DNA of 64,000 nt, from NCBI RefSeq assembly GCF_021484805.1, contig NZ_CP090557.1, forward strand, positions 2,430,001 through 2,494,000, in the 5' to 3' direction. A model generated the notes under the pieces. It saw only the letters and a list, made by a program, of their open reading frames with translations. It made no database searches and was not told the origin of the DNA. The position numbers and the translations under genes were made by a program. Shown here one piece after another: positions 57,180-64,000 of the stretch. The DNA is from Tellurirhabdus bombi. Lineage in GTDB: Bacteria > Bacteroidota > Bacteroidia > Cytophagales > Spirosomataceae. Within the stretch, counting starts at the first letter, position 1; each line of letters starts with the position of its first letter.

Positions 57180-58607
57180 ATGAGATATTTATTTATTGCA
57201 ACTGCTTTGTTGGTCAATGGAATGGCATTTAGCCAGCAAAAACCATCCATGCGGTCTGATTCTTTGGTTCCGGTAGCGGAACAAACTCAGAAGAAGCCCA
57301 TTGTGCCAGCAGGCGATAAAAATGAACTTAAGTATAATCTGAACGAATCAGGAACCCATTTTTTTAAAGTTACTTTCCTGAACCAGATCTGGTTGCGTCA
57401 GAACCAAAGCAATCCGGGAACAACGGTTATCGGCGAGCCAAAAGACCAGACCTTTGATATTGGGTTGCGCCGTACCCGCATCCAGATGTACGGCCAAATC
57501 AATGACCGCACGATGATCTATCTTCAGTTCGGGATGAATAACTTTAATTACCTGAGCGCTTTTCCGGGTTACAATACCGCTGGTACGCCTTCCAACCGAA
57601 AAATACAGGCCTTCTTCCATGACGCCGTGGGAGAATACACGGTTTTTAAGAACAAGGATTACCTCAAAATTGGTGGCGGTCTAACCATTGTCAACGGTCT
57701 ATCGCGGTTCTCGGCCCCCAGTGTTAGTTCAATCATGACCATGGATGTGCCAGTTTTCGCGCAGGCAACCGTGGATCAAACGGATGAATTTAGCCGAAAA
57801 TTAAGTCTGTATGCCCGTGGTCAGGTTGGACCGATTGATTACCGCGTAGCTATCAGTGATCCGTTCCCAATTGCCACGAATGGGGCCGTGCCGCCCGCCT
57901 TGTCGTCAAACGCCACCTTCGCGCAGAAAGGCCATACAAAGCAGTATCAGGGATTATTTTTGTACCAGTTTTTCGATAAAGAAAGCCACGTTACGCCGGG
58001 ATACATGACCGGAACGTATCTGGGTAAGAAGAAAGTATTCAATATTGAAGGTGGGTTTATCACGCAGAAAGCTGCGATGTGGCGACAGGAAGGAGCCGAC
58101 ACGCTGTATCAAAATATGAATTTGTGGTCCTTGGCGGCTTATCTGGATATGCCGCTCAACGCTGCTAAAGGGTCGGCCATATCGGCCTATCTAGGTTATT
58201 TTAACACAAATTACGGTTCTAATTACCTGCGTTACAATGGAAGCATGAATCCCGGCAGCGGCACAACGCAACCCTTAACCGGACTGTCAGGCACGCAGGG
58301 AAATAGTTTTCCCATGTTTGGGACCGGTAGTGTCTGGTATGCGCAAGCGGGTTACCTGTTGCCTCAGAACTTGCTGAACGGAAATGGACTCTTAATGCCG
58401 TACGTATCCGCGCAGATAGCCGACTACCAGCGCTTGACTAAATCAATGGGGGTTTACAACGTTGGGGTAAACTGGTTAATTCGCGGACATAATTCTAAAC
58501 TGACCCTAGATTATCAGAATCGTCCGATTTTCGGCGCTACTGGGAACGCATTGGAGCAGGCTGGACGACGGGGGTCGCTGACGCTTCAATACCAGGTATT
58601 TATTTAG
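57180..58607 (+). CDS. Outer-membrane porin-like beta-barrel protein
   Basis: 475 residues from MRYLFIATALLVNGMAFS-QQ, a signal peptide. The mature part alternates strands rich in aromatic residues (TFDIGLRRTRIQMYGQINDR, MIYLQFGMNNFNY, LKIGGGLTIVNGLSRFS) and ends LTLQYQVFI with a terminal hydrophobic strand. This resembles the phosphate-selective porin (OprO/P) family of Bacteroidota. The Met at 57063 would overlap the upstream gene and the terminator and is rejected. Substrate unknown. Confidence 0.85.
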   Translation: MRYLFIATALLVNGMAFSQQKPSMRSDSLVPVAEQTQKKPIVPAGDKNELKYNLNESGTHFFKVTFLNQIWLRQNQSNPGTTVIGEPKDQTFDIGLRRTRIQMYGQINDRTMIYLQFGMNNFNYLSAFPGYNTAGTPSNRKIQAFFHDAVGEYTVFKNKDYLKIGGGLTIVNGLSRFSAPSVSSIMTMDVPVFAQATVDQTDEFSRKLSLYARGQVGPIDYRVAISDPFPIATNGAVPPALSSNATFAQKGHTKQYQGLFLYQFFDKESHVTPGYMTGTYLGKKKVFNIEGGFITQKAAMWRQEGADTLYQNMNLWSLAAYLDMPLNAAKGSAISAYLGYFNTNYGSNYLRYNGSMNPGSGTTQPLTGLSGTQGNSFPMFGTGSVWYAQAGYLLPQNLLNGNGLLMPYVSAQIADYQRLTKSMGVYNVGVNWLIRGHNSKLTLDYQNRPIFGATGNALEQAGRRGSLTLQYQVFI

Positions 58608-58621
58608 ACCACAACAAGCGT

Positions 58622-58664
58622 AAAAACAGGCTCAACGGCATTTGTCGCTGAGCCTGTTTTTTTT
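58622..58664 (+). terminator. Terminator after porin gene
   Basis: CAGGCTCA/TGAGCCTG stem with a 14-base loop followed by T8, 20 bases after the stop. Confidence 0.9.
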
Positions 58665-58802
58665 GGCAATCTCGTCTAGAGCCAACTTTAGGCCGAAATC
58701 TTGCCGAATAGTTAATTCTGGAAGCTGTTTGCCGGCTTTTGTAGGATGGATTTAGAAAAGACCTTTATCTTTAAGGCTGATTTTTAACCCATCTTTTTTT
58801 CC

Positions 58803-59237
58803 ATGAAAAAGCTTTTTTTACTATTGATGCTTACCGTAGGTAGCTTCACTGCTTTTGCTACTGAAACCCCCGCCGAAGCGTACCTGGTAAACGATCAGCA
58901 AGTTGAACAATTATTTACGCAGAGCACAGACGTTAGTTTAGCCGCGATTGATGGAAGTATGGCCTTAGGCCAGCAAACGACATCAGGATTAAGTGATGCT
59001 AAAAAAGTGCAGGCGAAAGAATTTGCCCCAGCCCTTTTGCTGAACCTATTTGTTGGTTATTTAGGGATTCACCGTTTATATCTGGGAACGCAAACGCTGA
59101 CTTGGGTAGGTTATATTCTGACTTGCGGTGGTATTTTCGGTATCGTGCCCTTGGTTGACTTAATCGTTCTGATTATCAACAACGACAATCTGGCTCCTTA
59201 TATCGATAACCCGAAGTTCTTTATGTGGGCAAACTAG
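58803..59237 (+). CDS. TM2-domain membrane protein
   Basis: 144 residues. A signal-like N-terminus (MKKLFLLLMLTVGSFTAFA) precedes a polar segment and a C-terminal TM2 domain: FAPALLLNLFVGYLGIHRLY, LGTQTLTWVGYILTCGGIFG and VPLVDLIVLIINND, that is two helices joined by a GxHRFY-type turn. TM2 proteins of bacteria have no assigned activity. It is convergent with the repeat-protein operon and shares its terminator. Confidence 0.9.
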   Translation: MKKLFLLLMLTVGSFTAFATETPAEAYLVNDQQVEQLFTQSTDVSLAAIDGSMALGQQTTSGLSDAKKVQAKEFAPALLLNLFVGYLGIHRLYLGTQTLTWVGYILTCGGIFGIVPLVDLIVLIINNDNLAPYIDNPKFFMWAN

Positions 59238-59280
59238 TCTTTGGCTACCGAGAGAGCTGGATATAAAATTGCTTCAAATG

Positions 59281-59314
59281 AAAAAGCCCGGCGGAGTCAT
59301 CTGCCGGGCTTTTT
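59281..59314. terminator. Bidirectional terminator between TM2 gene and the repeat-protein operon
   Basis: Perfect 12-base arms 59281-59292 and 59303-59314 (AAAAAGCCCGGC and complement), 10-base loop; the last base coincides with the stop codon of the minus-strand gene. Confidence 0.9.
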
Positions 59315-60153
59315 CATGGGTGTACAGTTTCGAGGAGCTGGGCTTTAACCTGTTCGTTGAACGATTTGATTTTCTTCTGGTTATGCTGTTGAACCAGGAC
59401 CTCCGCCCGCCGGACACCGCCCATGTGAAATGATCCAAAAAGGCCCGCGCCGATGCCCCAGGCTGAGATATAGTAGCCTTGCAGAAAACTGGTAATTCCA
59501 AAATAAAGACCCGCTCCCTGTACGGCGATGCTTAGCAACGCTTCGCCCGGTTTACCCGCGTAAAACTGTCCGCCACCCGGCAAAAAAGTAGATAGCCACT
59601 GCGCTTTTTTTTGACTCTTTAGTTTGGGTAATTGCTGATAAGGCTGGTGTTGCGTGGTATCAATGCCTTGCCAGGTCAGTAATTGCTGGTAAGCGGCACT
59701 GGCTTCGGGCCAGCGCTGCAACTCATTTAAGGAAAGAATCTGAATGACAGACACAAGGGGCGGTGCAGACTGGTCAGGATACAGATACGTCAATTGCTGA
59801 ATAGTGGACAACGTATTTTCGAACTGCCCAGCCAGATAAGCGCAGAGAATTTGTTCGTAGCGCAACCGATACGACAAACTATCGGGATAAGCTGCCGCCA
59901 GTTGCCCACTCAGGAACGTAACGGCGTTGGCAAACAGACTTTGTTGTTTCAGGCACTGCGTTTTTCCCAGCGCCGCCTGAAAGTTAATTTGCGGACTTGC
60001 GTTGTTAAAAAGCACACGCTCATAAGCAACCGACGCTTCAAAATAGGCTTTTTGGGCCAGCAGCGAATCCGCTCGTGCCAGCCAACGGGTTTGTGCCTTA
60101 CTGAAACAGGTTACGCATAGGAATATGCATATCAAACAGAATCTTGTTGTCAT
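59314..60153 (-). CDS. Exported repeat protein with C-terminal glycine-rich membrane hairpin (second paralogue)
   Basis: 279 residues, signal peptide MTTRFCLICIFLCVTCFSKA-Q. Residues 25-170 form helical, tetratricopeptide-like pairs (ADSLLAQKAYFEASVAYERV). The C-terminal part carries STFLPGGGQFYAGKPGEALL and further hydrophobic helices (LYFGITSFLQGYYISAWGIG). The motif PGxGxxYAGK is shared with the gene just upstream, so the two are paralogues. The start overlaps that upstream gene by 56 bases, an unusually long overlap, but the signal peptide requires this Met. Function unknown. Confidence 0.82.
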   Translation of the reverse strand: MTTRFCLICIFLCVTCFSKAQTRWLARADSLLAQKAYFEASVAYERVLFNNASPQINFQAALGKTQCLKQQSLFANAVTFLSGQLAAAYPDSLSYRLRYEQILCAYLAGQFENTLSTIQQLTYLYPDQSAPPLVSVIQILSLNELQRWPEASAAYQQLLTWQGIDTTQHQPYQQLPKLKSQKKAQWLSTFLPGGGQFYAGKPGEALLSIAVQGAGLYFGITSFLQGYYISAWGIGAGLFGSFHMGGVRRAEVLVQQHNQKKIKSFNEQVKAQLLETVHP

Positions 60154-61018
60154 ACTCGCGGTTAAACTCGTTGCGTTTGATTTTCACAGATAGGACGCTG
60201 CCCCAGATATTCCCGACATAAAAGACCGTAAACAACGTACCGAAGCTAATAAAACGGGCACTTTTAACACCATCTTTCCGCAGGCCTTCGTAGGTTAACA
60301 GGCCCATCGACAGGATAGGCAGGAGGGAAGCAATTCCCTGTCTTTTTTTTCCGGCGTAGATCTTGCCCAGCCCCGGAACAACGGCGCTGTATAAACCGGC
60401 CAATACGGGCGATTTACGTTTGAAGGATTGAAGCTTGTGGGCATAGTCATCCATGCGTTTCTCTTCTGTGGAGAGTGCGTACGAAGCGTAGGTAAAACCC
60501 TGGCGATGCTGATTGAAAGCGTCGTAATCCCGTTTCAAGAGCGAAATTCCGGCCAGTTCCACCGCTTTCAATTCGTTTAGGGTCGCGTCGGGAACCGTTA
60601 ACTGATTAAGTGCAGCGTAAGCCGAGTCAGTTTGGCCTTGAAAAGCCCGGCTATAATTACCAAAAAACTGCGATTTCAGGTAATACGGCGACTGAGAGGA
60701 AACCGTCAGTAAACTACGGCTTGCTAGTCCAAGCTGTTTGGCACTGTAGGCATTCCAGCCGAGACTATACCGCAACGAATCCCGCTGCGGCACCGTAAGT
60801 GTCAGCGAATTAAGGTTTGAGAGCACAAAAATGGCTTCCTCAAAAGCATCTTTATCGGTGAGATATTGGGCAAAACGAAGCTCATGCGTGAAATTCTCCT
60901 CCGGCATAGACGCCGAATCGGAGGGTACTAACTCGGTATGCTGAGCCGATAAGTGACCGGCCATAAGCATATTGACGCCTATGGCAAACCCTAAAAAATA
61001 GACCTGTAAACCCTTCAT
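60098..61018 (-). CDS. Exported repeat protein with C-terminal glycine-rich membrane hairpin (first paralogue)
   Basis: 306 residues from MKGLQVYFLGFAIGVNMLMA, signal ending near LSA-Q. A helical tetratricopeptide-like region (about 40-210) is followed by SAVVPGLGKIYAGKKRQGIA and hydrophobic stretches (LLPILSMGLLTYEGL, FGTLFTVFYVGNIWGSVLSV). The C-terminus is basic. PGLGKIYAGK parallels PGGGQFYAGK of the downstream paralogue and resembles TM2/DUF5683-like membrane motifs. Start and upstream YidD stop overlap as ATGA (61015-61018). The frame from 61204 would run back through YidD and is rejected. Confidence 0.84.
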   Translation of the reverse strand: MKGLQVYFLGFAIGVNMLMAGHLSAQHTELVPSDSASMPEENFTHELRFAQYLTDKDAFEEAIFVLSNLNSLTLTVPQRDSLRYSLGWNAYSAKQLGLASRSLLTVSSQSPYYLKSQFFGNYSRAFQGQTDSAYAALNQLTVPDATLNELKAVELAGISLLKRDYDAFNQHRQGFTYASYALSTEEKRMDDYAHKLQSFKRKSPVLAGLYSAVVPGLGKIYAGKKRQGIASLLPILSMGLLTYEGLRKDGVKSARFISFGTLFTVFYVGNIWGSVLSVKIKRNEFNREYDNKILFDMHIPMRNLFQ

Positions 61019-61470
61019 TGATACTGGCTCGGCGAGTCGACAATGGTGCCGTTTTGCGGGTTGATACTGAGAGGGTGGACATCCAGCAACCCAATGCGGT
61101 TGCAGCGCATGATGCGGTCCGCACTCAGGAAAACGCCTTTCACAATGCCGAATTGTTGGATGGACTGTTTGCTGAAATTCGAGCAGGTAATCTCGTAGGG
61201 ACAAGACCGTGCTAACTGCTGGGACATGAGTCGCTGATACCCTAACAAAGCTCCTTTAAAAGCGAGAGAAACAGGGTTGTATTGGGCCAGCCAGCTTTGG
61301 CGGCGGTTTTGCAGGGCTTTGTCGTCGTTACCCGCTCGGTTGTAATAAGTAAGCTCCTCGGAATGAAAATCTTTACCGGCTACCAGTGCCCAGTCCTGCT
61401 GGCTTGTCTGACTATATCCCGAGAAAGCGAGCAGACAGCCGATGAAAAGGAGATACATTCTTTTTATCAT
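61015..61470 (-). CDS. YidD-like protein with signal peptide and N-terminal extension
   Basis: 151 residues. The C-terminal half is YidD ('membrane protein insertion efficiency factor'): SCPYEITCSNFSKQSIQQFG, then IVKGVFLSADRIMRCN and LLDVHPLSINPQ. The classic protein is about 80 residues and acts on the cytoplasmic side of the inner membrane. Here it is preceded by a signal peptide (MIKRMYLLFIGCLLAFSGYS-Q) and about 55 extra residues. So it is predicted to be exported. It overlaps the upstream LolA-like gene and the downstream repeat gene by 4 bases each. Confidence 0.87.
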   Translation of the reverse strand: MIKRMYLLFIGCLLAFSGYSQTSQQDWALVAGKDFHSEELTYYNRAGNDDKALQNRRQSWLAQYNPVSLAFKGALLGYQRLMSQQLARSCPYEITCSNFSKQSIQQFGIVKGVFLSADRIMRCNRIGLLDVHPLSINPQNGTIVDSPSQYQ

Positions 61471-62183
61471 GGCTGCTGAATTTTGGCGCTGGCCGGAATG
61501 GTGTAATTGAAGTAAGAGCTGTTGGCCTGCTGGTTGACCTGAAAGTTGGAATAGGTTGTCTTGGAGACCGTCGAGTCCCCCTTTTCGTACATAATTTCAG
61601 TCGTAGATGTGGGGAAAGGCCGCTCACCAACGGTTTGGTAACCCGAATAATAGACTTTGCGAATGATTTTCTGGTTCGCGTCGGTGTAATGCATGTAAAT
61701 CGGATTAGTACCGTTATAAACCACCCGCACGCGTTGAATCAGCGTTTTTTTATCCGCAACCTTAGGCTTCCAGTCCGTAACCAGCAGCCCTTTATTGTTC
61801 GATACTTTTTCCTGAACAAAACCAATATTATTCAAGCCCATATCCGCCGTACTGCCCGTTAGAAAATACGCTAGTTGGGTTGTTTGGGTGCCAAACATGG
61901 CGTTTTGAAACCGCATAACAGCGTTGGCTTTCGGATCGTAGATACGCGTTTCGCCCAGTTTATTAGCCAGAATAATAACTTCTTTGGGGTAAGAAAAATG
62001 CGTGATCATGTTGCCGTTGCGCTGGTAGAAAAGCTCTCCCTTGATGGTGACTGATTTACCCTGCTGAACCTGGCGGGTTGTCATTTGGGCCGATAAGCGG
62101 TCGATTGTCTGTAGGGGGGAGAGAAAACTGCTGAGGCAAATAAAAGTAATCAAGCTGGGAAGCGCGCGTACCAGGGACTTCAT
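61467..62183 (-). CDS. LolA-like outer-membrane lipoprotein carrier family protein
   Basis: 238 residues with an N-terminal signal (hydrophobic 8-24). The half-open beta-barrel LolA/LolB-like fold is suggested by KSVTIKGELFYQRNGNMITH, FSYPKEVIILANKLGETRIY, DPKANAVMRFQNA and later LLVTDWKPK with IQRVRVVYNGTNPIYMHYTD. Divergent from E. coli LolA. It is the first gene of a four-gene overlapping operon with the YidD-like and two repeat-protein genes. By position it may carry lipids or lipoproteins to the outer membrane in concert with those partners (inference). Confidence 0.82.
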   Translation of the reverse strand: MKSLVRALPSLITFICLSSFLSPLQTIDRLSAQMTTRQVQQGKSVTIKGELFYQRNGNMITHFSYPKEVIILANKLGETRIYDPKANAVMRFQNAMFGTQTTQLAYFLTGSTADMGLNNIGFVQEKVSNNKGLLVTDWKPKVADKKTLIQRVRVVYNGTNPIYMHYTDANQKIIRKVYYSGYQTVGERPFPTSTTEIMYEKGDSTVSKTTYSNFQVNQQANSSYFNYTIPASAKIQQP

Positions 62184-62277
62184 TCGTATTTGTTGTGTTG
62201 TTACAATGGGAAATCGGTAACGAAGTTAAGAAAAACTTTAACGCCGTTGCCGAAATTTACTATTAGGCTATAATGCA

Positions 62278-62327
62278 AAGACGTCACAGAAACACCGCTT
62301 CTTATTTAGCGTATTCTGTGACGTCTT
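62278..62327. terminator. Hairpin between RND pump gene and LolA-like operon
   Basis: Perfect 14-base arms 62278-62291 and 62314-62327, with an inner CGCT/AGCG pair in the loop. It follows the stop of the RND gene (minus strand) and precedes the LolA-like start. The T-run on the minus strand is short. Confidence 0.7.
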
Positions 62328-62348
62328 GATGAATCTATTTTATTTTAG

Positions 62349-64000
62349 CTAAGCTTCGGCTTCTTCTGGCTTTTGCTTTTTCATTTTCGCCAGACCTTTT
62401 TTGCCATAAGCGAGCTTGGTAATGCCTACATACAACACCGGAACGATGAAAATGGCCAGTGAAGTGGCCGCCAGCATACCTCCAATTACGGTCCAGCCAA
62501 GCGTTTGACGCGCAACGGCCCCGGCTCCCTGGGCAAATGCCAGCGGAAGTACCCCTAAAATAAAGGCCAGTGAGGTCATGATAATCGGCCGTAAACGCAG
62601 GTTAACCGCTTCCAGAGTTGCCTTCAAAACATCCTCCCCGCTGTCCACGCGTTCTTTAGCAAACTCCACAATCAGAATGGCGTTTTTGGCCGCCAGACCA
62701 ATCAGTGTAATCAAACCAATCTGAGCGTATACGTTGTTAGTTAATTTCGGCAGGAAATAAAGCGCCAGGATGGCCCCAAAAGCCCCAATCGGCACCGACA
62801 ACATAACGGAGAAAGGAACCGACCAGCTCTCGTAGAGCGCAGCCAGGAACAAAAAGACGAACAGAATAGACAAACCAAAAATGTAGATTGTACTGTCGCC
62901 TGAGCTAATTTCCTCGCGACTCAAACCGGAGAAATCATAACCGTAACCCGCCGGTAGCACATCAGCGGCTACTTCCCGCAGGGCGTCAATGGCCTGTCCA
63001 CTACTGTAACCCGGTTTAGGACTCCCGTTAATTTCTACAGATTTGAACAGGTTGTAGTGCGAAATAAGCGGCGCATTTTCAATCTGTTTCGTCGTAATTA
63101 CCGTGCTTAGTGGCAGCATGTTTCCCTGCTGGTTTCGGACGTAATACTGACCGAGCTGGCTAATGTCGTTTCGATACAGCGTATCTGCCTGGGCAACGAC
63201 CCGGAATTTACGGCCATAGACAATGAAGTCATTAACGTATACGCTACCCAGATAAGTCTGCATCGTTCGGTAAACGTCATTCACGTTGATCCCTAGCTTT
63301 TTGGCCTTATCCCGGTCAACATCAACCCGGAAGGCGGGCGTCTTGGCCGTAAAATACGTAAAGGCGCGGGCGATTTCGGGACGCTTGTTGACTTCGGCCA
63401 GGAAGTTCTGCACCACCTTTTCGAAGGCTTTGATGTCGTCGTTGGTTTCGCGTTGCTCAATCTGGAACGTAAAACCGGCCGTCTGCCCCAAGCCCGGAAT
63501 TGGCGGAGGTGACACCACAACTACGTTGGCTTCCTTGATGGAGGCAAACCGTTGCTGGAGGCGCGGAATAATAGCCTCCAACTGCATGGAAGGATCCTTC
63601 CGCTCGGCCCAGGGTTTTAGCTGCGTAAAGACCGTACCGCTGTTGGATTTAGACGCAAAAGTAATAGCGTTCAGACCTCCCAAGGCGGCAAAGTGATTCA
63701 CATAAGGCTCTTCCTTGAGGATCTTCATGATGCTATTCAGCACTTCCAAACTGCGGGTGCTGGACGAAGCTTCCGGTATTTCGTAGGTAATGAACAAACG
63801 ACCCTCATCTTCACCCGGAATAAAGCCCGTGGGTTTAGCCTTGAACAAAAGCCCAGTGCCAACGAAAATACACACCAGAAAGACCAGCGCATACGGCGTT
63901 GCCTTGATGGTTCTTCGTACGCCATTCGTGTAGGAGCTGGCGGTCCGTTCAAACCACTTATTGAACTTATAAAAGAACTTGTTCAGTCCTTTCGATTTTT
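62349..64000 (-). CDS. RND-family efflux transporter permease (AcrB/HAE1-like), C-terminal part
   Basis: The frame is open to the window edge; 550 C-terminal residues of a roughly 1,050-residue pump are seen. Landmarks are FIPGEDEGRLFITYEIPEAS in the porter domain, VVVSPPPIPGLGQTAGF, the transmembrane core LSVPIGAFGAILALYFLPK, and IGLITLIGLAAKNAILIVEF with FAKERVDSGEDV. The end is Lys/Glu-rich. It exports hydrophobic compounds with a membrane-fusion protein and outer-membrane channel, whose genes probably lie upstream, outside the window. Confidence 0.95.
   Translation of the reverse strand, partial: KSKGLNKFFYKFNKWFERTASSYTNGVRRTIKATPYALVFLVCIFVGTGLLFKAKPTGFIPGEDEGRLFITYEIPEASSSTRSLEVLNSIMKILKEEPYVNHFAALGGLNAITFASKSNSGTVFTQLKPWAERKDPSMQLEAIIPRLQQRFASIKEANVVVVSPPPIPGLGQTAGFTFQIEQRETNDDIKAFEKVVQNFLAEVNKRPEIARAFTYFTAKTPAFRVDVDRDKAKKLGINVNDVYRTMQTYLGSVYVNDFIVYGRKFRVVAQADTLYRNDISQLGQYYVRNQQGNMLPLSTVITTKQIENAPLISHYNLFKSVEINGSPKPGYSSGQAIDALREVAADVLPAGYGYDFSGLSREEISSGDSTIYIFGLSILFVFLFLAALYESWSVPFSVMLSVPIGAFGAILALYFLPKLTNNVYAQIGLITLIGLAAKNAILIVEFAKERVDSGEDVLKATLEAVNLRLRPIIMTSLAFILGVLPLAFAQGAGAVARQTLGWTVIGGMLAATSLAIFIVPVLYVGITKLAYGKKGLAKMKKQKPEEAEA

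Noticed and set aside
1-64000. Defence island, prophage, transposon or CRISPR array
   Set aside because: No integrase, transposase, cas-like, restriction or phage structural genes and no repeat-spacer pattern were seen; codon use looks even across the window.

Overview
The window looks like chromosomal DNA of a Bacteroidota bacterium of the Cytophagales, most likely a Spirosomaceae relative (Spirosoma/Larkinella-like). This is inferred from: promoters of the Bacteroidota type (TTG or TTTG, about 19 nt, TAnnTTTG); few Shine-Dalgarno sequences; a SusC/CarboxypepD-type TonB receptor; a type IX secretion C-terminal domain; a Bacteroidota histone H1-like protein; a rel-fur-purA cluster; and the N-acyl-ornithine arginine pathway. 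Base composition is near 50% GC and even throughout. I see no insertion sequence, prophage, CRISPR array or rRNA. There is one tRNA (Leu, UAG).

Layout. 1-2.7 kb: end of kynureninase, an alpha-E protein and a NIPSNAP protein. 2.7-7.7 kb: a minus-strand run reading sulfite dehydrogenase, its cytochrome c, a small protein resembling DNA polymerase III psi, then two four-helix coiled-coil membrane proteins of unknown function. 7.9-20.5 kb: protein quality control and stringent response (clpP, an XRE regulator, trigger factor, tRNA-Leu, rel, fur, purA, a secreted M43 protease, clpX). 20.6-24.4 kb: a hydrolase, then argD, argF' and argB. 24.4-32 kb: NlpC/P60 hydrolase, phytase-like protein, truA, the xdhC-mocA molybdenum cofactor pair, a TonB receptor and a membrane protein. 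32-40 kb: MoxR ATPase, two periplasmic parvulin foldases (one carrying an embedded OmpA-like domain), a lipoprotein and a biotin carboxylase. 40-46.3 kb: a glyoxalase-fold protein, an alpha-oxoamine synthase of sphingolipid/sulfonolipid type, histone H1-like protein, MaoC protein, acyltransferase, a 37-residue membrane peptide coupled to a lipid kinase, and a SUI1/eIF1-like factor. 46.4-59 kb: peptide transporter, PEP carboxykinase, a cytoplasmic LytM-like protein, sugar isomerase, TetR regulator, OmpA lipoprotein, SIMPL protein, an 822-residue metalloprotease, a porin and a TM2 protein. 59.3-62.2 kb: a tightly overlapping operon, LolA-like / exported YidD-like / two paralogous tetratricopeptide-type membrane proteins. 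62.3 kb to the end: 3' part of an RND efflux pump.

Most of this is ordinary core and envelope metabolism. The parts most likely to hold undescribed biology are: the pair of coiled-coil membrane proteins with the psi-like protein (2.7-6.0 kb); the parvulin-OmpA fusion lipoprotein (34.7-37.1 kb); the LolA-YidD-repeat protein operon (59.3-62.2 kb); the carbamoyltransferase with Ala at its substrate-deciding position; and the micro-peptide/lipid kinase junction. All functional calls come from reading the sequences by eye; no database search was run.
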